From contig CAUQTV010000002.1 of NCBI GenBank assembly GCA_963521185.1, positions 62,001 through 126,000 of the forward strand: DNA of 64,000 nucleotides, given 5' to 3'. This document shows, piece after piece, positions 24,740-33,536 of this stretch. Both the position numbers and the translations under genes were made by a program. The notes beneath the pieces are model-generated. The model had not been told where the DNA came from, made no database searches, and saw nothing but the letters and a program-made list of their open reading frames with translations. The DNA comes from Enterobacter_D sp963521185 (GTDB lineage: Bacteria; Pseudomonadota; Gammaproteobacteria; Enterobacterales; Enterobacteriaceae). The first letter of the stretch is position 1. Every line of letters begins with the position of its first letter.

Positions 24740-25684
24740 ATGAAGCTTAAGAACACCCTCCTGGCGTCAGCACTCCTTTCTGCGACTGCTCTGTCAGCAA
24801 ACGCAGCGACAGAATTGACGCCGGAGCAAGCGGCAGCGGTAAAACCTTTCGATCAAATCACCGTCACTGGCCGCTTCAACGCCATTAGCGATGCGGTAAA
24901 AGCGGTATCAAGCCGCGCGGATAAAGCCGGTGCGGATTCGTTTTATATTGTCAGCAATGCCGATCAGGCGAATAGCGGCAATGCGCGCGTTGTGGCCGAT
25001 CTGTATAAATCAGATGCCCCGAAAGCCGATGCCCCGCAAAACCGCGTCATTAACGGCGTGCAGGAATTGTCAAAAGACGAAGCCATTGAGCTGGAGCCGT
25101 TCGATACCGTCACCGTACGTGGCTTCTACCGCAGCCAGCCTGACGTGAACAGCGCCATCACCAAACTGGCGCAAGAAAAAGGCGCAGCCTCTTTTTATAT
25201 TGTGCGCCAGGTTGACACCAATGATGGTGGCAACCAGATGATCACCGCGTTCGTCTATAAAGCCGATGCCAAAAAACGCGTGCTGCAAAGCCCGGATGCT
25301 GTTCCGGCTGATTCCGACGCCGGTCGCGCTCTGATCGCCAAAGGCGGTGAAGAAGCGAAGAAAGTTGAAATCCCAGGCGTTGCGACCAGTGCGGCACCGA
25401 GTGCTGAAGTGGGCCGCTTCTTTGAAACGCAGTCTTCCAAAGGCGGGCGTTACACCGTGACGCTGCCGGACGGCACTAAAATTGAAGAAGTGAATAAAGT
25501 CACGGCCGCGCAGATGGTGCCGTTTGACAGCGTAAAATTCACCGGCAACTATGGCAACATGACGGAAATCTCCTATCAGGTGGCTAAACGCGCTGCCAAA
25601 AAAGGTGCGAAGTACTACCACGTTACCCGCCAGTGGCAGGAACGCGGTGGCAACATGACCATCAGCGCTGATTTGTACAAGTAA
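24740..25684 (+). CDS. ydgH: Periplasmic protein YdgH with three DUF1471 domains
   Basis: Secreted protein of 314 residues. A Sec signal peptide (MKLKNTLLASALLSATALSANA) is followed by three BhsA/McbA-type (DUF1471) repeats, each beginning with a PFD-type turn and strand: PFDQITVTGRFN (about 35), PFDTVTVRGFYR (about 120) and PFDSVKFTGNYG (about 260). Each has an SFYIV or YYHVT strand, and the third ends GGNMTISADLYK. E. coli YdgH (314 residues) occupies the same place and has been linked to envelope stress and secretion phenotypes. The molecular role is unknown. Confidence 0.95.
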   Translation: MKLKNTLLASALLSATALSANAATELTPEQAAAVKPFDQITVTGRFNAISDAVKAVSSRADKAGADSFYIVSNADQANSGNARVVADLYKSDAPKADAPQNRVINGVQELSKDEAIELEPFDTVTVRGFYRSQPDVNSAITKLAQEKGAASFYIVRQVDTNDGGNQMITAFVYKADAKKRVLQSPDAVPADSDAGRALIAKGGEEAKKVEIPGVATSAAPSAEVGRFFETQSSKGGRYTVTLPDGTKIEEVNKVTAAQMVPFDSVKFTGNYGNMTEISYQVAKRAAKKGAKYYHVTRQWQERGGNMTISADLYK

Positions 25685-25696
25685 TACCCTCTTTTC

Positions 25697-25720
25697 AGGC
25701 GGCTTCTGCCGCCTTTATCA
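25697..25720 (+). terminator. Terminator after ydgH
   Basis: AGGCGGC / GCCGCCT stem with a TTCT loop, followed by TTATCATCTTTTT. Confidence 0.8.
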
Positions 25721-25862
25721 TCTTTTTCGCCATTTTATGCCATACGTCATTGCATGCGCATCCTGCACTCCGTAAAATCCCGCGCCTTAGCGTTATCCAC
25801 GCTATTTATGCGCTTGCGCGAAATAATTATTCCGGATTATTAGCTTTCATCACAGGATGCCA

Positions 25863-27245
25863 ATGGAAAAGAAACTTGGCCTGGGCGCATTAACTGCGCT
25901 CGTTTTGAGTTCAATGCTCGGCGCGGGCGTGTTCAGCCTGCCGCAAAATATGGCCGAAGTCGCCAGCCCCGCAGCGCTGCTCATCGGCTGGGCCATTACT
26001 GGCGCAGGCATTCTACTGCTGGCGTTTGCCATGCTGCTGTTAACGCGGATTCGACCGGATCTTGACGGCGGTATTTTCACCTATGCCCGCGCCGGATTCG
26101 GCGAGCTGATTGGGTTTTGCTCGGCATGGGGTTACTGGCTGTGTGCGGTGATCGCCAACGTCTCCTACCTGGTGATCGTCTTCTCTGCCCTGAGTTTCTT
26201 CACTGACACGCCGCAGCTGCGCCTGTTTGGCGATGGCAATACCTGGCAATCCATCGTCGGTGCCTCCTGTCTGCTGTGGATCGTTCATGCGCTGGTACTG
26301 CGCGGTGTGCAAACGGCGGCGAGCATTAATCTGGTGGCGACGCTGGCGAAGCTGGTGCCGCTCGGTCTGTTTATCGTGCTGGCGGGCATTGCCTTTAACC
26401 TCGATAAATTTGAACTGGATTTCACCGGCCTGGAATTAGGCGTGCCGGTGTGGGAGCAGGTTAAAAACACCATGCTCATTACGCTGTGGGTGTTTATCGG
26501 TGTGGAAGGTGCCGTGGTGGTTTCAGCCCGCGCGCGCAATAAACATGACGTCGGCCGCGCCACGCTGATGGCGGTCATCGCCGCGTTAACCGTGTATCTG
26601 CTGGTGACGCTGCTGTCGATGGGGGTGGTTGCGCGCCCGGAACTCGCGGGCATGCGTAACCCGTCAATGGCCGGGCTGATGGTCCGGATGATGGGTTCAT
26701 GGGGCGAAGTGATCATTGCGGCGGGACTGATTGTCTCGGTCTGCGGCGCTTACTTAAGCTGGACCATCATGGCTGCTGAAGTACCGCTGCTGGCGGCAAC
26801 CTGTAAAGCCTTCCCGCGCATTTTTGCCCGGCAGAACAAAAATAACGCCCCGTCGGCGTCGTTGTGGCTGACCAACGCCAGCGTGCAGGTGTGCCTGGTG
26901 CTGATCTGGCTCACAGGTTCGGATTACAATACGCTGCTGACCATCGCGTCGGAAATGATTCTGGTACCCTATTTCCTGGTCGGCGCGTATCTGGTGAAAA
27001 TCGCCCAGCGCCCGCTGCATCAGGCGGTAGGTATCGGGGCGTGCCTGTATGGTTTATGGTTATTGTATGCCTCAGGGCCTGTGCATCTGCTGTTGTCCGT
27101 GGTGCTGTATGCCCCGGGTCTGCTGGTGTTTATGTACGCCCGACGGACGCATGAACAGACTGTCGACCTGCGTCGTTTTGAACGCGTATTCATTGCCTGC
27201 CTGCTCGTTGCCGCGATCCCGGCGACGTGGATGTTGATGGGGTAA
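25863..27245 (+). CDS. ydgI: Amino-acid antiporter of the ArcD type (YdgI)
   Basis: APC-family inner-membrane antiporter of 460 residues with about 12-13 spans, related to arginine/ornithine exchangers. The first span carries the family glycine motif SSMLGAGVFSLPQNM, and the WVFIGVEGAVVVSARARNK segment is typical. The ATG at 25863 is preferred over 25857, since AGGA then has proper spacing and the length equals E. coli YdgI. It precedes folM by 48 bp. Its substrate has not been shown. Confidence 0.93.
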   Translation: MEKKLGLGALTALVLSSMLGAGVFSLPQNMAEVASPAALLIGWAITGAGILLLAFAMLLLTRIRPDLDGGIFTYARAGFGELIGFCSAWGYWLCAVIANVSYLVIVFSALSFFTDTPQLRLFGDGNTWQSIVGASCLLWIVHALVLRGVQTAASINLVATLAKLVPLGLFIVLAGIAFNLDKFELDFTGLELGVPVWEQVKNTMLITLWVFIGVEGAVVVSARARNKHDVGRATLMAVIAALTVYLLVTLLSMGVVARPELAGMRNPSMAGLMVRMMGSWGEVIIAAGLIVSVCGAYLSWTIMAAEVPLLAATCKAFPRIFARQNKNNAPSASLWLTNASVQVCLVLIWLTGSDYNTLLTIASEMILVPYFLVGAYLVKIAQRPLHQAVGIGACLYGLWLLYASGPVHLLLSVVLYAPGLLVFMYARRTHEQTVDLRRFERVFIACLLVAAIPATWMLMG

Positions 27246-27293
27246 ACGCCATTTCCCATCGCCAGACGTAAAAGAAGAATTAAGGAGCTTACG

Positions 27294-28016
27294 ATGGGAA
27301 AATCACAGCCTCACCCCGTACTGATCACCGGCGGAGGTCGACGCATCGGCCTCGCCCTCGCACACCATTTTCTCCATCAGCATCAGCCGGTGATCGTCAG
27401 CTATCGCACCTGGTATCCTGCCATTGAAGGCTTACAGGAGGCGGGCGCGGTCTGTATTCAGGCGGATTTTTGCCACGATGATGGCATTCTGAAATTTGCC
27501 GACGAGGTTAAATCGAGAACAACCTGCCTGCGCGCGATCGTTCACAACGCCAGCGGATGGGTGGCGGAAAAACCCGGCACACCGCTGACTGAGATCCTTA
27601 GCGCCATGCTGCAAATTCACGTGCATGCCCCCTATCTGCTCAATCATGCGCTGGAAGGATTACTGCGCGGTCAGGGCCACGCGGGCAGCGACATTATCCA
27701 TTTTACCGATTACGTCGTGGAGCGCGGCAGCGATAAGCATATCGCTTACGCCGCCAGTAAAGCCGCGCTGGACAATATGACGCGCTCATTTGCCCGCAAG
27801 CTGGCCCCCGAAGTCAAAGTTAACGCCATTGCCCCGTCGATGATCCTGTTTAACGAAGACGATGACGCCAGCTATCGCCAACAGGCACTGAATAAATCGC
27901 TGATGAAGATCGCCCCCGGCGAGAAAGAGATGATCGATCTGGTCGATTATTTACTCACCAGCTGTTACGTCACCGGACGCAGTTTTGCCGTTGACGGTGG
28001 ACGACCGCTGCGTTAG
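27294..28016 (+). CDS. folM: FolM, dihydromonapterin reductase
   Basis: SDR enzyme reducing dihydromonapterin to tetrahydromonapterin with NADPH, with weak dihydrofolate reductase activity. The 240 residues match E. coli. The motif TGGGRRIGLALA at residues 12-23 includes the TGX3RXG variant of pteridine reductases; the active site is YAASKAALDNM (about 160). TAAGGAG precedes the ATG. Its end overlaps the end of convergent ydgC by four bases. Confidence 0.96.
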   Translation: MGKSQPHPVLITGGGRRIGLALAHHFLHQHQPVIVSYRTWYPAIEGLQEAGAVCIQADFCHDDGILKFADEVKSRTTCLRAIVHNASGWVAEKPGTPLTEILSAMLQIHVHAPYLLNHALEGLLRGQGHAGSDIIHFTDYVVERGSDKHIAYAASKAALDNMTRSFARKLAPEVKVNAIAPSMILFNEDDDASYRQQALNKSLMKIAPGEKEMIDLVDYLLTSCYVTGRSFAVDGGRPLR

Positions 28017-28348
28017 TGCAACCGGCTCCAGCAATAAATTAACAGCCAGGCGCTGAGACTCCAGCACACCACCGCCCCCGTCAGCGCCACGGGTAAACGC
28101 AGAAAGCCGGTGAAATACCACAGCGACAGAAGATAGAGGAAGTAAGGAATAATCGACCACATGCCAAAGACAATCGTGGTACGCAAAGCCTCAACGCCGC
28201 GCTCGGTGGCCACAATGTAATGCGCAATCAACGCAAAAGTGGGAAACAGCGGGATAAGCCCGGCGATATAGTAATTTTTTGTTTTAGATAACACCCCAAT
28301 CAGTAATACCACCAGCGCGCCAATCGCCGCTTTTATCACCAGTCCCAT
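28013..28348 (-). CDS. ydgC: Inner-membrane protein YdgC (GlpM family)
   Basis: A 111-residue protein with four predicted spans, starting MGLVIKAAIGALVVLLIGVL. GlpM-family proteins are small and hydrophobic; Pseudomonas GlpM affects alginate formation, but the E. coli protein has no defined role. Position between folM and rstA is as in E. coli. Confidence 0.93.
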   Translation of the reverse strand: MGLVIKAAIGALVVLLIGVLSKTKNYYIAGLIPLFPTFALIAHYIVATERGVEALRTTIVFGMWSIIPYFLYLLSLWYFTGFLRLPVALTGAVVCWSLSAWLLIYCWSRLH

Positions 28349-28476
28349 CTTCCAGCCTTTAACATCATTACAACAGGAACGTGCAGCATAACGGAACCCG
28401 TGTCGTTTATGAAAGATTAATGGAAGGTTGTAACAAGGCGGTGTATGTTGGCGTTTTTGGTTAACCAGAATGGCGT

Positions 28477-29196
28477 ATGAATAAGATCGTTTTTGTCGAA
28501 GACGACCCGGAAGTCGGTGCCCTGATTGCGGCCTACCTTGGAAAACATGATATTGACGTGCTCGTCGAACCCCGGGGCGATTGCGCCGAAGCCGTGATCC
28601 TGCGGGAAAATCCGGAACTGGTGCTGCTCGACATTATGCTACCAGGAAAAGACGGCATGACGCTGTGTCGCGATCTGCGCGATCAGTGGGCTGGCCCCAT
28701 TGTGCTGCTCACCTCGCTCGACAGCGACATGAACCACATTTTGTCGCTGGAGATGGGCGCGAGTGACTATATTCTCAAAACCACACCGCCTGCGGTGCTG
28801 CTGGCCCGCCTGCGGTTGCACCTGCGCCAGCGCGTGAGCCATGCGGCGCAGCCCGGTCAGAATTCTGCTTTGACACCGCACAAGGCCATGCGCTTTGGTA
28901 CGCTGTCCATCGATCCCGTTAACCGCCAGGTGTTGCTGGCGGGCGAGGACATCGCCCTTTCCACCGCGGATTTTGATTTACTGTGGGAGCTCGCGACGCA
29001 CGCCGGGCAAATCATGGATCGCGATGCGCTGCTGAAAAATCTGCGCGGCGTCACTTACGACGGCCTCGACCGCAGCGTTGACGTCGCCATCTCACGCCTG
29101 CGTAAAAAACTGCTCGATAACGCCACCGAGCCTTACCGCATTAAAACGGTGCGCAACAAAGGGTATCTGTTTGCCCCACATGCCTGGGAAAATTAA
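28477..29196 (+). CDS. rstA: RstA response regulator
   Basis: OmpR/PhoB-type response regulator of 239 residues. The receiver domain has the acidic pair EDDPE and phosphoacceptor Asp in LLDIMLPGKDG, followed by a winged helix ending RIKTVRNKGYLFAP. In E. coli, RstA controls asr, csgD and others, and rstA transcription depends on PhoP. In contrast to E. coli, the gene is not directly followed by rstB: 493 bp with two minus-strand small genes intervene. Confidence 0.96.
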   Translation: MNKIVFVEDDPEVGALIAAYLGKHDIDVLVEPRGDCAEAVILRENPELVLLDIMLPGKDGMTLCRDLRDQWAGPIVLLTSLDSDMNHILSLEMGASDYILKTTPPAVLLARLRLHLRQRVSHAAQPGQNSALTPHKAMRFGTLSIDPVNRQVLLAGEDIALSTADFDLLWELATHAGQIMDRDALLKNLRGVTYDGLDRSVDVAISRLRKKLLDNATEPYRIKTVRNKGYLFAPHAWEN

Positions 29197-29212
29197 GCCG
29201 CTCATGGACGCG

Positions 29213-29237
29213 AAAAAGCCTCGCAACGGCGAGGCTT
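29213..29237 (-). terminator. Terminator of the antisense small genes
   Basis: AAGCCTCGC / GCGAGGCTT stem. The minus strand continues in TTTTTCGC, so it is a proper terminator for the leftward small genes and only a weak one for rstA. Confidence 0.75.
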
Positions 29238-29264
29238 AGCAGAAGCGGTAAAAGAGAGAATGCC

Positions 29265-29402
29265 TTATCTTACCGGATCGTTGATGACGTCGGGCTCGTC
29301 GGGTTCAAGTGGATCAATCGGCTCCGGTGTATCGGGTACCGTGTCGCCGGGAAGCGGCTCGTCCACCGGCACCGGGTCAACCAAATCGGGACGTTCTGAC
29401 AT
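29265..29402 (-). CDS. Unknown 45-residue acidic proline-rich protein
   Basis: Starts MSERPDLVDPVPVDEPLPGD and ends EPDVINDPVR: 13 prolines and 15 acidic residues in 45, surely disordered. GGAGG stands six bases before the ATG and a minus-strand terminator follows 28 bases after the stop, so expression is likely. No function is known to me. It may be co-transcribed with the gene at 29445-29543. Confidence 0.7.
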   Translation of the reverse strand: MSERPDLVDPVPVDEPLPGDTVPDTPEPIDPLEPDEPDVINDPVR

Positions 29403-29444
29403 AAAACCTCCAACGGACGCATGATTATGACGTAAACAGAACGC

Positions 29445-29543
29445 TTATTTCTGGTTTTGTTTTGGTTTTTTTTCGTCGTTTTTCGGCATCTTATCCGGGG
29501 TTTTAGGTTGATCCTTGCTGACGTTCATAGGAATGTGTTTCAT
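29445..29543 (-). CDS. Unknown 32-residue basic protein
   Basis: Starts MKHIPMNVSKDQPKTPDKMP and ends KKPKQNQK; Lys/Pro/Gln-rich and hydrophilic. An AGGTG ribosome site and a sigma-S-like promoter element (29585-29591) lie upstream. It is too short for family assignment. Charge is opposite to that of the acidic neighbour, which would allow pairing of the two; that is only a thought. Confidence 0.55.
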   Translation of the reverse strand: MKHIPMNVSKDQPKTPDKMPKNDEKKPKQNQK

Positions 29544-29561
29544 GGGGGACACCTGTAGGGT

Positions 29562-29591
29562 AAGCAGCAGAATGCTGCTTTGAAAGTATAG
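29562..29591 (-). promoter_or_regulatory. Sigma-S-like promoter and palindrome for the antisense small genes
   Basis: The minus-strand -10 CTATACT (29585-29591) matches the sigma-S consensus. The expected start falls in a perfect dyad AAGCAGCA-GAA-TGCTGCTT (29562-29580), which may be an operator or a 5' RNA hairpin. Confidence 0.5.
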
Positions 29592-29689
29592 TTTCACTTA
29601 AGTCACACCGCGAGCGAGCCGGCAAGACAAATCCCTGAGTGTAAACGCCCCCATAATCTATCTAACTGACTGTATTTAGGACGTAATTG

Positions 29690-30991
29690 ATGAAAAAGCT
29701 GTTCGTTCAGTTCTATCTGCTGCTGTTCGTCTGCTTTCTGGTGATGACCATGCTGGTCGGGCTGGTGTATAAATTCACCGCTGAGCGGGCGGGCAGACAG
29801 TCGCTGGACGACCTGATGAAAAGCTCCCTGTACCTGATCCGCAGCGAGTTGCGCGAGATCCCGCCGCACGAGTGGAGTAAAACGTTAAAGGAGATGGATC
29901 TTAATCTCTCGTTTAATATGCGTATCGAACCGCTGAATAAATTCTCCCTTGACGCTCCCACCGCCCAGCGTTTGCGGGAGGGTGACATTGTGGCGCTGGA
30001 TGCGGAATATACTTTTATCCAGCGCATTCCACGCAGCCACTATGTGCTGGCCGTCGGGCCTATCCCCTATCTCTTTTATCTGCATGAAATGCGCATCCTC
30101 GACATGGCGCTGCTGGTGTTCATCGCTATCTCACTCGCTTTCCCGGTGTTTATCTGGATGCGTCCCCACTGGCAGGAGATGCTGCGTATTGAATCGGCGG
30201 CCCAGCGCTTTGGCGACGGGCATCTGACCGAGCGTATTCATTTTGACGCCGGTTCCAGCTTCGAACGTCTGGGCGTGGCGTTTAACCAGATGGCCGATAA
30301 CATCAACACCCTGATCGCCAGTAAAAAACAGCTGATTGACGGCATTGCCCACGAATTACGCACGCCGCTGGTGCGCCTGCGCTATCGGCTGGAGATGAGC
30401 GATAACCTCACCGATCATGAGCGTCTGGCCCTGAACCGCGACATCGGGCAACTGGAAGCGCTGATCCAGGAACTGCTGACTTACGCGCGCCTCGACAGGC
30501 CGCAAAATGAACTGCATCTGACCACGCAGGATCTCCCGGCGTGGCTGGCCGCTCACGTTGAGGACGTGCGCCTCGTGAATCCCCAGCGGCGGTTGATGTT
30601 ACACACGGACGCTGACGTCGATTACGGCGCGCTGGATATGCGCCTGATGGAGCGCGTGCTGGACAACCTGGTCAATAACGCCCTGCGCTATTGCGAAAAC
30701 AGCGTCAGCATTCGTCTCACCCACGCGCAAACACATGCTGAACTGTGCGTGGAAGATGATGGCCCCGGCATTGCCCCCGACGAGCGCCAGCGGATATTCG
30801 AGCCGTTTGTGCGTCTCGATCCCAGCCGCGATCGCGCCACCGGCGGCTGTGGTCTGGGGCTGGCGATTGTGCATTCCATTGCGCTGGCGATGGGCGGCGA
30901 AGTTATTTGCGAGGAGAGTGAAATGGGCGGCGCACTCTTTTGCTTTCGCTGGCCGGTGACGAAGATGCTTACCCTCCCCGTTCCTGCCTGA
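29690..30991 (+). CDS. rstB: RstB sensor histidine kinase
   Basis: Membrane sensor kinase of 433 residues, as in E. coli. Spans at about 4-26 and 138-158 flank a periplasmic sensor domain; HAMP follows, then the H-box IAHELRTPLVRLR and the ATPase N, G1 and G2 boxes (DNLVNNALRYC, EDDGPGIAP, TGGCGLGLAI). The ATG at 29690 gives the E. coli N-terminus; a TTG one codon earlier is less likely. Its partner rstA is 493 bp upstream with a terminator-like stem between, so rstB probably has its own promoter. Confidence 0.95.
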   Translation: MKKLFVQFYLLLFVCFLVMTMLVGLVYKFTAERAGRQSLDDLMKSSLYLIRSELREIPPHEWSKTLKEMDLNLSFNMRIEPLNKFSLDAPTAQRLREGDIVALDAEYTFIQRIPRSHYVLAVGPIPYLFYLHEMRILDMALLVFIAISLAFPVFIWMRPHWQEMLRIESAAQRFGDGHLTERIHFDAGSSFERLGVAFNQMADNINTLIASKKQLIDGIAHELRTPLVRLRYRLEMSDNLTDHERLALNRDIGQLEALIQELLTYARLDRPQNELHLTTQDLPAWLAAHVEDVRLVNPQRRLMLHTDADVDYGALDMRLMERVLDNLVNNALRYCENSVSIRLTHAQTHAELCVEDDGPGIAPDERQRIFEPFVRLDPSRDRATGGCGLGLAIVHSIALAMGGEVICEESEMGGALFCFRWPVTKMLTLPVPA

Positions 30992-31035
30992 CAGGCAGCC
31001 AACACAGTAGCCGAAATGAGGCAGCTGTGTTATAC

Positions 31036-31058
31036 CTTTAGTATGTTGTAACTAATGA
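31036..31058 (+). other. Ter replication-fork arrest site (TerB type)
   Basis: Contains AGTATGTTGTAACTAA, the conserved core of Tus-binding Ter sites, ten bases before the tus start codon and in the same orientation as E. coli TerB. The G at the sixth position pairs with the critical C6, so the non-permissive face points left. The site overlaps the tus leader and should allow Tus autoregulation. Confidence 0.93.
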
Positions 31059-31067
31059 GTGAGCATA

Positions 31068-31997
31068 ATGGCGCAATATGATCTGATCGACCGATTGAAC
31101 AGCACCTTTCGTCAGCTTGAGCAGGAGCTGGTCACGCTGAAGTCCGGGCTGGCCGACTGCCGGTTGCTGGCTGGCCGGGTGTTTGAACTACCGGAAGTGG
31201 CGAAGGGCAGCGAGCACGATCCGCTCACGCAGATTCAGGTCAAACAGCACACAGGTAAACGCGCCGCCGAGCGCGCACTGAACCATTTCACCCATCTGTT
31301 TATCCAGCAGCAGTCGGAAAATCGCAGCAGCAAAGCGGCGGTGCGCCTGCCGGGGGTCATTTGTTTACAGGCACCCGTGGCGCTACGCGAGCAGCTTGAA
31401 GCCCGCATCAACACCATTAACGCCCTTAAGCTGACCTTTGAGCGCATTGTCACCGTGGACTCGGGCCTGCCCTCCGCCGCGCGCTTTGACTGGGTGCATC
31501 ATCATTTGCCGGGGCTGATTACGCTTAACGCCTACCGCACGCTGACGGTGCTGCGCGATCCGGCGACCCTGCGCTTTGGCTGGGCGAATAAGCATATTAT
31601 CAAGAACTTTACCCGTGATGAGGTGCTGGCGCTGCTGGAAAAAAGCCTCAAATCCCCGCGTGCGGTGCCGCCCTGGACACGGGAGCAGTGGCATGCGCGC
31701 GTCACGCAGGAATATAACGACATTGCCGCCCTGCCACAGCGGGCAACGCTCAAGATCAAACGGCCAGTGAAGGTGCAGCCAATTGCGCGGGTCTGGTACG
31801 CTGGCTCGCAAAAGCAGGTGCAGTATGCCTGCCCGGGGCCGATGATAGCGCTCTATTCGGAAGAAAACGGTGCCAGCGTGCCGGATATTGGCGAACTGCT
31901 GAACTACGACGCTGAGAATATTCAGCACCGCTATAAACCGCAGGCGCAGCCGCTGACATTACTGATCCCGCGACTGCACCTCTATCTTGCGCAGTAA
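31068..31997 (+). CDS. tus: Tus, replication terminus site-binding protein
   Basis: Monomeric Ter-binding protein that stops DnaB helicase from one side. The 309 residues equal the E. coli length. The most conserved tracts include FIQQQSENRSSKAAVRLPGV, the DNA-contact strands KIKRPVKVQPIARVWY and NYDAENIQHRYKPQAQPL. The N-terminal third is more diverged. The ATG at 31068 directly follows the Ter site; GTG/ATG codons further up would lie inside it. Its presence supports Enterobacteriaceae and terminus location. Confidence 0.97.
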   Translation: MAQYDLIDRLNSTFRQLEQELVTLKSGLADCRLLAGRVFELPEVAKGSEHDPLTQIQVKQHTGKRAAERALNHFTHLFIQQQSENRSSKAAVRLPGVICLQAPVALREQLEARINTINALKLTFERIVTVDSGLPSAARFDWVHHHLPGLITLNAYRTLTVLRDPATLRFGWANKHIIKNFTRDEVLALLEKSLKSPRAVPPWTREQWHARVTQEYNDIAALPQRATLKIKRPVKVQPIARVWYAGSQKQVQYACPGPMIALYSEENGASVPDIGELLNYDAENIQHRYKPQAQPLTLLIPRLHLYLAQ

Positions 31998-32009
31998 TTA
32001 TCCCGTGGG

Positions 32010-33413
32010 TTATTTACCCGGCTTCATGCTGCCGACCATGGTCTCCGGGCGCACCCAGCTGTCGAATTCCGCTTCCGTCAAATAACCGAGCGCCAGCGCG
32101 GCGGCCTTTAACGTCAGTCCCTCTTTGTGCGCTTTTTTGGCGATCTCCGCCGCTTTGTCGTAGCCGATGTGCGTGTTGAGCGCGGTCACCAGCATCAGTG
32201 ACTCGTTAAGCAGTTGATCGATGCGGCTGCGGTTCGGCTCAATGCCGGTCGCGCAGTGCTCGTTAAAGCTCTCCATGCCGTCGGCCAGCAGGCGCACCGA
32301 TTGCAGGAAGTTGTGGATCACCATCGGGCGATAGACGTTCAGCTCAAAGTTGCCGGACGCGCCGCCCATATTCACCGCCACGTCATTGCCCAGCACCTGA
32401 CAGCACAGCATGGTCATGGCTTCGCACTGCGTCGGGTTCACTTTACCCGGCATAATGGAGCTGCCCGGCTCGTTTTCCGGGATCGACAGCTCGCCAATGC
32501 CACAGCGGGGACCGGAAGCCAGCCAGCGCACATCGTTGGCGATCTTCATGAGCGAGGCCGCCAGTCCTTTCAGCGCGCCGTGGGCGTGCACCAGCGCATC
32601 GCAGGTGGCGAGCGCTTCGAACTTATTGGGTGCGGTAATAAAAGGCTGACCGGTGATAGCCGCCAGCTCTTCCGCCACGCGCACGGCGTATTCCGGATGG
32701 GTATTGAGGCCGGTGCCAACGGCGGTGCCGCCGAGCGCCAGTTCGCTGAGATGCGGCAAGCTGTGCTCAATGTGTTTGAGATTGTGCTCAAGCATGGCGA
32801 CCCAGCCGGAAATCTCCTGACCGAGCGTCAGCGGTGTGGCGTCCTGTAAATGGGTGCGGCCTATCTTCACGATATCGGTAAAGGCATGGGATTTTTCCCG
32901 CAGCGTGGTTTTAAGCTCGTTAAGTTCCGGGATCAGATGCTCGCGCACCGCCACCACTGCCGCCACGTGCATCGCGGTTGGGAAGACGTCATTGGAGCTT
33001 TGGCTTTTATTCACGTCGTCATTAGGATGCACTTTTCGCTCCATCCCACGCACGCCGCCCAGCAGTTCACTGGCCCGGTTCGCCAGCACTTCATTCATGT
33101 TCATGTTGCTCTGGGTGCCGGATCCGGTTTGCCAGATGGCGAGCGGAAATTCATCGGGATGTTTGCCCGCCAGCACTTCATCCGCCGCGCTGATAATGGC
33201 GTGGGCTTTCTCGCCCGCCAGCAGTCCTAAATCCTGATTGACCTTTGCGGCGGCACGCTTGGTCAGCGCCAGCGCACGGATCAGCGAGACCGGCATTTTC
33301 TCCGTTGAAATGCGAAAATGCTCAAGCGATCGCTGGGTTTGCGCGCCCCAGAGTTTGTCTGCCGGGACGTCGATTGCGCCCATCGAATCTTTCTCACTGC
33401 GATGCGAACTCAT
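32010..33413 (-). CDS. fumC: Fumarase C (class II, iron-independent)
   Basis: Tetrameric hydratase interconverting fumarate and malate. The 467 residues match E. coli. The superfamily signature GSSIMPGKVNPTQCE is present, as are the active-site segments SGSGTQSNMN-like TGSGTQSNMNMNE and GRTHLQDATPL. It is oxygen-stable and in E. coli induced by SoxRS and iron limitation. It lies 124 bp downstream of fumA, with a terminator between, so transcription can be partly uncoupled from fumA. Confidence 0.98.
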   Translation of the reverse strand: MSSHRSEKDSMGAIDVPADKLWGAQTQRSLEHFRISTEKMPVSLIRALALTKRAAAKVNQDLGLLAGEKAHAIISAADEVLAGKHPDEFPLAIWQTGSGTQSNMNMNEVLANRASELLGGVRGMERKVHPNDDVNKSQSSNDVFPTAMHVAAVVAVREHLIPELNELKTTLREKSHAFTDIVKIGRTHLQDATPLTLGQEISGWVAMLEHNLKHIEHSLPHLSELALGGTAVGTGLNTHPEYAVRVAEELAAITGQPFITAPNKFEALATCDALVHAHGALKGLAASLMKIANDVRWLASGPRCGIGELSIPENEPGSSIMPGKVNPTQCEAMTMLCCQVLGNDVAVNMGGASGNFELNVYRPMVIHNFLQSVRLLADGMESFNEHCATGIEPNRSRIDQLLNESLMLVTALNTHIGYDKAAEIAKKAHKEGLTLKAAALALGYLTEAEFDSWVRPETMVGSMKPGK

Positions 33414-33501
33414 ACTTTCTCCTTGGCTACAAAGTGATGGTGAATGCCGACATTGCTCACCTGCAAACGGAGTTATTAGTATTAGCGATAAACAGTCATG
33501 A

Positions 33502-33530
33502 TAAAAAATAAAAACCGCCCCGCAGGGCGG
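33502..33530 (-). terminator. Terminator between fumA and fumC
   Basis: CCGCCCTGCGGGGCGG on the minus strand, followed by TTTTTATTTTTT. It limits read-through from fumA into fumC. Confidence 0.85.
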
Positions 33531-33536
33531 CCAGCG

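Noticed and set aside
28444..28464. Possible PhoP box before rstA
   Set aside because: Hexamers spaced by 11 bases match TGTTTA poorly, and the site lies too close to the start codon.
29687..29689. TTG start of rstB one codon before the ATG
   Set aside because: ATG at 29690 gives the exact E. coli N-terminus and length.
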